From positions 372,001 through 436,000 of the forward strand of contig JAJLTO010000001.1 of the NCBI GenBank assembly GCA_030568195.1: DNA of 64,000 bases, in the 5' to 3' direction. Positions 57,244 through 64,000 of this stretch are shown here, piece by piece (the first letter of the stretch is position 1; each line of letters opens with the position of its first letter). The notes under the pieces are model-generated. The model saw only the letters and a list, made by a program, of their open reading frames with translations, ran no database searches and was not told where the DNA came from. The stretch is from Dipodascopsis uninucleata var. uninucleata (Eukaryota; Ascomycota; Lipomycetes; Lipomycetales; Lipomycetaceae). A program made the position numbers and the translations under genes.

Positions 57244-58432
57244 GAGAACGTCAGTATTCTATTTCCATAGCTTGGCAAGCATTCTAATTAAATTATCTGG
57301 TTAATACGTACGTTCTATTTTGCTGTCTGTCTGATGCTCGTACATCGTGATTTAGTTTAATTTTGTGCTTAACTGAACCTGATCGGTTTAATAATGTGAC
57401 CGGTTTCAGCGGCTATCCAGTAGCTCTGATAATATAGACTTAAACCGCATTAGTTTTGTATGTTTCGTATCATTCTGTATCTATTATATGTCGTATGATA
57501 TGAACTGCCCTTCTAGATGGCATGTCCACCATTTATCCGTTGCCCACCTTGTCTCATTTATAGTAGTAGATCTAGATTATTCTTCGGTATTATTCGAGAA
57601 TGACATCTGCTTTGCATTATAATATGCACTTGAGTTTTATTATTCTCCTGAGATTTTTATTTCACTATCTCGTTTGAATGCAATACCCAAAATCTAGCTG
57701 ATTAATGAGTATCGTTGTGCTGTTCGAGTGAGGTTGGAAGTGTGAGCCACGTGTTAGCTTGCATCTTCCGCAAGCATAGTTTATCTCCCAACCATGAATA
57801 GAATACCGAGTTGGGACTTCTACACCTAAACAGGGTCTACATTGGAAAGGTACCACAAAGCGAAGTTTAGTTTATTACTCCAGTAAATTCATCCATTTGA
57901 TGGCGCTAAAACAAGCTTATTGTAAATAGAGAAGAAGCTAATTGTTTCGACTGTGGTCTGAAAGATTCACGAAAGGAAGCTAGTGTTAAATGACTTATAA
58001 ATCAGCTATTACGATCCAAATCAGAGAAATATCGCCGAGCAGAGAGTATTAAGATTTTCAGGAGCAAGACGAATAAAGAACATTCAATAGACCACGAGGA
58101 TGTCATGCTATATTTACTTCACACTATATTAGCTGCCCACAAAAACTTCTGGCTGTATTCGCTATTATAATATACGCCGATTTTAGAACTCTAGATTATC
58201 TGCCAGATAAAACTGTAAGGCGGATTTGACAATTTCTTGTTGTTTATGAGAATAGATAGCCAATCTAGATTTCCAAGCACAGTTGCTCTATGATTATTGG
58301 GTGGTAAAGTAGAAATCCACTCAGGACGGTATACCGTACTATATAAACAATGACTATCCGGCGCGCCAAAGTCAGAGCTATGTAATGACATAGTCGTTTA
58401 ATCTGGAAAATTAATCACATTTAGAAAGCAGA
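57244..58432. other. Long intergenic region, no gene seen
   Basis: Nearly 1.2 kb upstream of the AIM6-like gene. Small minus-strand frames at 57665-57856 and 58191-58391 have no family features and no promoter context. No RNA gene was recognised. It may hold an extended promoter or a decayed gene. Confidence 0.5.
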
Positions 58433-59619
58433 ATGAAGGTCCAGCTTTTACATGTCTTAGCTCTGGCTCTTACTGCCTCTGCTACTCCAATTTCAAAGGA
58501 AATTGCATTGGAACAGACGTCTCTACAAACTCTTTACTCTTCTGACACGACCAGGTAAGTATGCTTAGACATTGGTGCTGCTGATTGTGCTGTCGTTGTT
58601 ATGGTTGATAGACGGAAACGAGAAGTTTTTCGATCACTTGTTGCTTACCTCTATTATTATTACTCGTCTAACTCTACAATTATAGAAACATCTTCGTGAA
58701 ACAGATTCACTCTCATAATGACTACTGTAAGTTCATAAGAATTGTGTCAATAAAGTGTAGTACGTAGACTAACACAAGTTTGATCTATAGGGAGAGATGT
58801 CCCTCTTTTGACTGCTTTGTCTTACGGCGTTCAGTCTGTCGAGGCTGATGTCTGGTTGTACGGAGAAAAGCTCTACGTAAGTTTGCCTTTATATAGGAAC
58901 AGCAATCACTTTTAGTAAGGGAGAAAAAGTTATAAAGGAACTAACAAATTGTGATTTCACAGGTTGGCCACCATGAAGCTGCTCTTACCTCAGAGAGAAC
59001 CTTCGATTCACTCTATATCAACCCATTGATTTCCATCTTGGATGCTGCCAATCCAAATAATTCTTTTACTGCTGACCAAACGTCACCCAATGGCGTCTTC
59101 GATACAGACTGGACAGCTACACTTTATCTTTTCGTTGACTTAAAAACCGCCGGTAACACTACCTTCCCTTACATCGTCAAGGCTTTGCAGCCCTTAAGAG
59201 AAAAGGGATACCTTACTTATTTCAATGGAACCGACATTGTGTATGGCGCTGTCACTGTTATTGGCACTGGTAATACTCCATTTGACCAAGTAGCTTGCGA
59301 ATCTACTCGTGATTACTTTTTCGATGGTCCTCTAGGATCTTTGAACTCCACTTACCCCGCCACTCTCAATCCGATTGCATCCGCGTCTTTCCTGCAGACT
59401 GTTGGTGGATCTGTCGGTCCGAACTGTCTTAATAACACCCAGAAGATGATCGTTAAGAAAGCTATTAATAAAGCTCACGAGCTTGGTATCAAGACCAGAT
59501 TCTGGGACGTCCCATGGTGGCCAGTTCAGAAGCGTAATGCTTGTTACAGACAGATTATTGAGCTTCAATCTGATTTCCTCAACGCTGACGACCTTGCACT
59601 TGCTTCTACCTTTGTCTAA
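58433..59619 (+). CDS. AIM6-like secreted PLC-fold phosphodiesterase
   Basis: This is a member of the fungal AIM6 family, which has the TIM-barrel fold of PI-PLC and glycerophosphodiester phosphodiesterases. Exons 58433-58554, 58686-58726, 58791-58876 and 58963-59619 give 301 aa. A signal peptide is clear (MKVQLLHVLALALTASATP), so the enzyme is secreted or enters the secretory pathway. Catalytic-type residues are present: H49 in IHSHNDYWRDVP, E72 and D74 in SVEADVW, and H86-H87 in LYVGHHEAAL. Asn-linked glycosylation sequons follow (NNS, NTT, NGT, NST). The barrel ends with KTRFWDVPWWPVQKRNACYR. Its codon use looks more C-ending than its neighbours, suggesting high expression. The biological substrate is unknown. 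Confidence 0.86.
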
Positions 59620-60111
59620 ATTAGATATTTTGAACTAAAGAAGCTTTGCACATGTATTAGCTCAATTTTAGAGAATATATTATGAAGATAATTTTCACTA
59701 TTAGTTATCGTCGTTACTTATTGTAGTCTTACATACACTCTATTTCAATTGACTTTCTTTTAGCGTTATCGTCGTATCGACAGTGTCGACATATCTACCT
59801 TAAGTAAATATGTTGCTATTTGATCTCGGTTCTCCACATATGCAATTTACACCATAACGCATCATGTCATAAACTACTACTTTAATACTTAGGTTAGTAT
59901 GACTAAAATTGAGAACTCCAATGCACGACTATATCACGTGACAGGAGGAACATGGACAGCGAAACGCCGATAGCCTCCTCGAGTAGTTCGCTAAAAGTAC
60001 AGGTAACTTCTCTGTGACAATCTCGGAGGTATGAGGCATAAATTTATAAAGACATAGACTTATGAACGTCGATTCTTCTAGAAGCTATAAATTATATACA
60101 ACTAAATATAT
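59620..60111. other. Intergenic, promoter of the DENND6-like gene
   Basis: This 492-bp spacer contains no supported gene. It includes a TCACGTGA palindrome at 59934-59941. Confidence 0.55.
59934..59941. promoter_or_regulatory. TCACGTGA palindrome upstream of the DENND6-like gene
   Basis: A perfect TCACGTGA lies 171 bp before the ATG at 60112. It is the fourth copy of this motif in the window. Confidence 0.5.
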
Positions 60112-62284
60112 ATGTCGTCAGAGGGTGCACAGAGAGCAGAGCTCGTGTCAATGGATAACGGACCAATATCATTGGAACATGTCAAGACATTCTCGGAAGC
60201 CTTAAAGGCGAAACTCTCAACTTATCCTGACTTTTTTTTTGATGAGCCTTTCAGACGAAAAGACCTGAACAAATGGATCTTGTGCTTCTGTACTCTTGAC
60301 TTCAATGTCGATATTGGTCCAGGTAAAACGTCATAGTGTTATTTTATCTATCATCGTAGTCCAAGTTGGCTAATAGATAATGAAAAATAAATCACGAAGG
60401 TTACTAATTCAGCCAATTGTTTACTAGAATTTGAGTGTATATATCCACCGGTAGAGTTTTCAGAACAGGATCTCAAGACAATGTGAGTGAGAATGTATGC
60501 ATAACATAAATAGAAAGGACTAGTGCTTATATTTTCGTTCGATCAAGATGTTTTTCGTCTTTTCCAGAGCTTAGCTATTACGAAGATGCCGATGCATTCC
60601 ATACTTTTCGATTCAAACCTACTTCAAAACTAAAGCTTAGAAGATCTAGTCTGTTATCAAGGAATGCTCTCCGAGAAAGCGATGAGTATTTATATGCTTA
60701 TGTTATATTTAAACAGCAAGAGGATAATACAAAGTCGCGTCATTATCTTCAAAAGAGCATTACGTTAATTTCTCAATACGAGTTTCCTGCAATATTCGAA
60801 AAATGTGTTCGCTTAGCGTCTCAATACAGCACTGGTCCTGCAATGATCGCAACTTTGCAAACCGCAGCAAGCAATATAGCATCCTGGCCGAACCCAGAGT
60901 ATATACTAAAGAAATTTAATGAGGGAAGTTCGAAGCGAAAGCATATAGATCTTCCATATATGGGCGAACAGATAAGATTGTTAATTACTGTTGACCCAAT
61001 GTTGCCCCTTGCAGAATCTTCGGAAGGGCGGTCAGACATATATCTGTTCGCTCGTAATGGATCTTGGGCGCGGCTCGTGAGGAAAATGAAAGATTTGAAA
61101 GATCTCTTCATAATATATGAAAGAATAATTCTTGGTATGCCAATTGTAATAGGCGCTGACACTCCTTCAACTTGCAGCAAGTTGGTTACTAATGCAATAG
61201 ATTTAATTAAGCCTGTAAGTATCTAGCCAAAGAATCTTCTTCCTGTTGACATAATACAATGGAATAATAGTTGACAAATATAGATACCATATACCGGCCT
61301 AGTACGTGAATATATAACAGCGCAGACTGACATTGAAAGCCTAAATATAATATCTGAGAGTCCTGTGCCTGGTATTATAGGATGCACTAATCCTTTTATA
61401 ACTGAAATGGTCAAGAAGTTTAATGATTTTGTATTTCTGGAGGATATTTCAACGCGAACAACTTCACAGTAAGTTACATAATCTTAATATTTACTGTATT
61501 TCGTCGCTAAAATTGGTTTAGTTCATTCCCATCTCTCAATGTGAACATTCTTCCTGTATTTCCAGACCTGATGACAGGAGCAAATGCGCATCATCATGGT
61601 CTAACTGTTGATCTTCTGTATCCTGTGACAGCTACGATCGATTTTCAGATGTATTACATGAACAAGATGCTGAAGTCTATTGGTATTCAAACAGCACGAG
61701 GAGATCACAAGCAAGAGAAATTTTTAGTTCGAGACAAAGCATTTATCCGAAAAGTAGAGGAAATGCTGGAGAGTGGAGCCTCAGACCAGATGATTGACAA
61801 ATTCATACGACTGTATTTTATCAATCTCACTGCGAAGATTCTAGCGCCAATTAAGCGATACTTGTTTGTCGCTAACAAATCATCAAGAAGATTTGACTAC
61901 TCGGAATATATGTACTACTTCTCAATGGTGGTTTCTGGTATGAATGAGTCTGGCATATCTCGGAAGGCGACAATCGATTCGACGGGCAAATCTCTAGGTT
62001 TTTGGGAATCATTCTTTCGTTATCGGTCGACTAAGGTTAATGCAGCTAGGGTCGCGGACTCGCCCGACAGTCTAAATACCAGTTCATTGCAGGATTTAGA
62101 AACCGATAATTCTGAGCTATCTTCAGGACTCGTTCTGGGTAATTCTGGTGCAAATGATCAACTGCAGTTGTTTATAGAGGCAGTGAAACCGGACGATGGT
62201 CTATATTTTTCGCTTGAGCGCTCGTACATCTTTTATACGATTCTTCTTCGCTCTGCGAACTTTGAGGCGTGGTGCTTTATGTGA
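60112..62284 (+). CDS. DENND6-like DENN-domain protein (putative Rab exchange factor)
   Basis: DENND6/FAM116 proteins are Rab guanine-nucleotide exchange factors in membrane traffic. Exons 60112-60322, 60428-60482, 60548-61214, 61284-61468 and 61522-62284 give 626 aa. The upstream DENN part shows KWILCFCTLDFNVDIGPEFE and CIYPPVEFSEQDLKTICFSS formed across introns 1 and 2, then FPELSYYEDADAFHTFRFK. The core DENN part has LFIIYERIILGMPIVIGADT, and PYTGLVREYIT after intron 3. The downstream part has SPVPGIIGCTNPFITEMVKK, which matches the DENND6 GILGITNPF motif. A Ser-rich insertion (about residues 545-600) precedes the tail. Which Rab it acts on cannot be read from sequence. Confidence 0.82.
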
Positions 62285-63268
62285 GCTATATGATTAAAAA
62301 ATTGTTTATAAGTATGCTTCTGTCGCATTTTGGCTTTCTTATTTTTTTTGGGTTCGGCTACATGATTAATTGTTAACAGTAATTGATCACTGTTTATAAT
62401 CTTGATTACTCAAGATGATATTATAACTTTGTCATACAAGTAATGGCCGCACACTCCCAACACAGGATTATATATATATATATATATATATCTTTCTACT
62501 TGTATATTTGTTCATATTAATTTGTACTAGGTTCCTCAGATTAATAATGTATATACTCTACTAAGTCATATATAACTGACGATATTCACGAACACATTTT
62601 CCCTTTCTCTAATCAATATGAACTGTGGAACTGTGGCACTTCCAATCTGCATTAAAACAACTCTATCATAGGACTCTGTTTGATCTTTAGGGCACCAGCA
62701 ATCAGGAGCTCCAGTCCAGATTCTATGATTCAATCACTGGATTAGGGTAATATTATAGCTCTCTCGGCCGGGAGAACGACAATTATCGATATGTTCTTTT
62801 AGGACTTAAGCGCCTTGGATAAAGGTGAACAGTATATAATGGCAACCATGGTATTAATTTCACGCATAACCTAGCAGAAAATCATATAAATTGCTCGTTT
62901 GGCTTAGAATTGCTGCGTTAATCTTTTGGGTATTCACTCACATTATAGCCAGGGTGCGATGACTATAGCTTTGATACACTAATTAATTTCTAGTCAGAAA
63001 GATCATAGCATCTCTGAAGCGTTATTGCAAATATTACGAGTTGATCCACTAACCTGACTACAAGAGATAATGTATAAACCTGTACTCCTGGAGATTTCTG
63101 ATATGCAGATCACTCTACAATATATAGTGTAGGCATAAGTATCTCAAAGAGTGACAATTCAGGTTTAGCGACTGGTGATAGTACGAGCAATAAAACCTCG
63201 CGCCATTTGATATCGCTGTACCAGTAGCCTCACCAATTATATGCTCTGACTACAATAATACCACAGAA
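62285..63268. other. Intergenic, long promoter of the Zn2Cys6 factor gene
   Basis: Nearly 1 kb with no supported gene. It holds an AT microsatellite (62469-62490) and, at 62765-62770, the palindrome CGGCCG, which joins the CGG and CCG half-sites that Zn2Cys6 factors bind. Autoregulation is possible but unsupported. Confidence 0.5.
62469..62490. repeat. (TA)11 microsatellite
   Basis: Eleven uninterrupted TA dinucleotides in the spacer between the DENND6-like and Zn2Cys6 genes. Confidence 0.9.
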
Positions 63269-64000
63269 ATGCGCGGGACCTCTAGTCATAACAATGTCCG
63301 TGAAGGCATATGCTCAATTCCCAGCCATGACTTACTTTTAAGTGAGAAGTCTAAACCACATTCGTCTTCCGACAGAAACGACTTAACAGAGATTGCCGGC
63401 ACTTGCACGGGTTCTAAGAATAAAACAGGAAGCAGTAGCACTGAATTGGAAGAGCTAAGACGTCTTCGGGCATGTGATAGTTGTCGAGCTCTGAAGGTCC
63501 GATGCGTCCCTAATGACGAGAATAACCTGTCGGGTGTTTGTCAGCGTTGTCTTAAGTCGTCGAAGAACTGTACATTTACTCTAGCATCTAGAAAGCGTCA
63601 AAAGAGAACTGATACGTAAGTCAAGAGATTCAAGTCTTCATCCAAAGCTATCTACTGATATTGTACCTAACACCATATAGGCGAGTAGCAGATCTGGAGA
63701 AGAAGGTCAACGAGTTAACTGCTCGTCTGAGCGAAGCTACTACAACTGTGGTAGCGATTACTCCAGATAGCAAGGTACAATCGGCATCTGAGTTAGGAAG
63801 TCTTCCAAAAGACTTTACTACAAAACAGTCTATATCCGAAGTACCATTTTACAGATCGAAGTTCTCGGATGATGAAAAATTACAACTGGAAATTGCAAAT
63901 GACAAAAGTGATCCTCTTGGCACAATCTTGGGGTCGGATCATATCTTGAGTAACATGTTTCATATGAAGTTCAAGCTTTCTGATATCGTTTGGAGAGTAT
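63269..64000 (+). CDS. Zn2Cys6 transcription factor, N-terminal part (cut by window end)
   Basis: This is a fungal binuclear-zinc-cluster transcription factor. Exon 1 is 63269-63615 and exon 2 starts at 63681 and runs out of the window. The DNA-binding cluster is complete: C69-x2-C72-x6-C79-x11-C91-x2-C94-x6-C101, with the basic string RALKVRC and a Pro in the first loop. A basic linker (SRKRQKRTDT) leads across the intron into a heptad-like dimerisation helix (RVADLEKKVNELTARL). The helix is followed by a Ser-rich stretch and the start of the middle homology region. The linker-plus-coil pattern resembles War1/Leu3-like factors, but regulated genes cannot be inferred. Confidence 0.9.

Noticed and set aside
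57700-57850. GC-richer patch resembling a structured RNA or tRNA
   Set aside because: No cloverleaf, A/B box pair or pol III terminator could be assembled.
1-64000. CRISPR arrays, insertion sequences, DNA transposons or a biosynthetic gene cluster
   Set aside because: The genes are ordinary eukaryotic housekeeping genes with introns; no repeat arrays, transposase domains or clustered metabolic enzymes were seen.

Overview
This is a compact, AT-rich, intron-rich fungal nuclear segment. Homologues of DASH/Dam1, Sld2, Gon7, GatF, Rsa3, GT15 mannosyltransferases and Csr1 place it in the Ascomycota. Three features set it apart from Saccharomyces-type yeasts: a nuclear gene for a complex I subunit (NDUFA13/GRIM-19), a solitary dispersed 5S rRNA gene, and about 70 short introns (mostly 45-90 nt, GTANGT donors, CTAAC-type branch sites close to the acceptor). 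A Taphrinomycotina-like or basal yeast lineage is my inference. CTG reads as Leu in conserved positions, so the standard code fits.

Layout. 1-7.0 kb: end of an unknown gene, VPS18 (vacuolar HOPS/CORVET) and an HbrB/Bit61 TORC2 subunit. 7.3-11.6 kb: a small basic protein, a GON7-like KEOPS subunit, BTN1 (CLN3) and a RING-H2 protein. 11.7-19.5 kb: a chromosome-replication block of SMC4, SLD2 and PRI1; SLD2 and PRI1 are divergent and share MluI cell-cycle boxes. 19.7-29.6 kb: TRM10, NDUFA13 (with CCAAT boxes), the GH5 glucosidase EGH1 and SKI3. 29.8-32.5 kb: two tandem mitochondrial carriers that are clear duplicates. 32.9-36.0 kb: RSA3, an unrecognised 309-aa protein and the 5S rRNA gene. 36.1-45.4 kb: a dynactin p150/Nip100 without a CAP-Gly domain at this locus, MMS22/Mus7, and mitochondrial GatF. 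45.7-57.2 kb: a KTR/KRE2 mannosyltransferase, SEC17, CSR1, DAM1, HNT1 and a YIL108W-like metalloprotease. 58.4-64.0 kb: an AIM6-like secreted phosphodiesterase, a DENND6-like protein and the start of a Zn2Cys6 transcription factor.

The genes are mostly unrelated housekeeping functions; there is no biosynthetic cluster, CRISPR array, tRNA or recognisable mobile element. The best candidates for real biology are regulatory: paired ACGCGT boxes in front of SLD2/PRI1 and MMS22, CCAAT boxes in front of NDUFA13, and a recurring TCACGTGA palindrome in four promoters. I did not find a convincing new multi-gene system. Exon models were built by hand from splice signals, reading-frame continuity and family similarity recalled from memory; no search was run.
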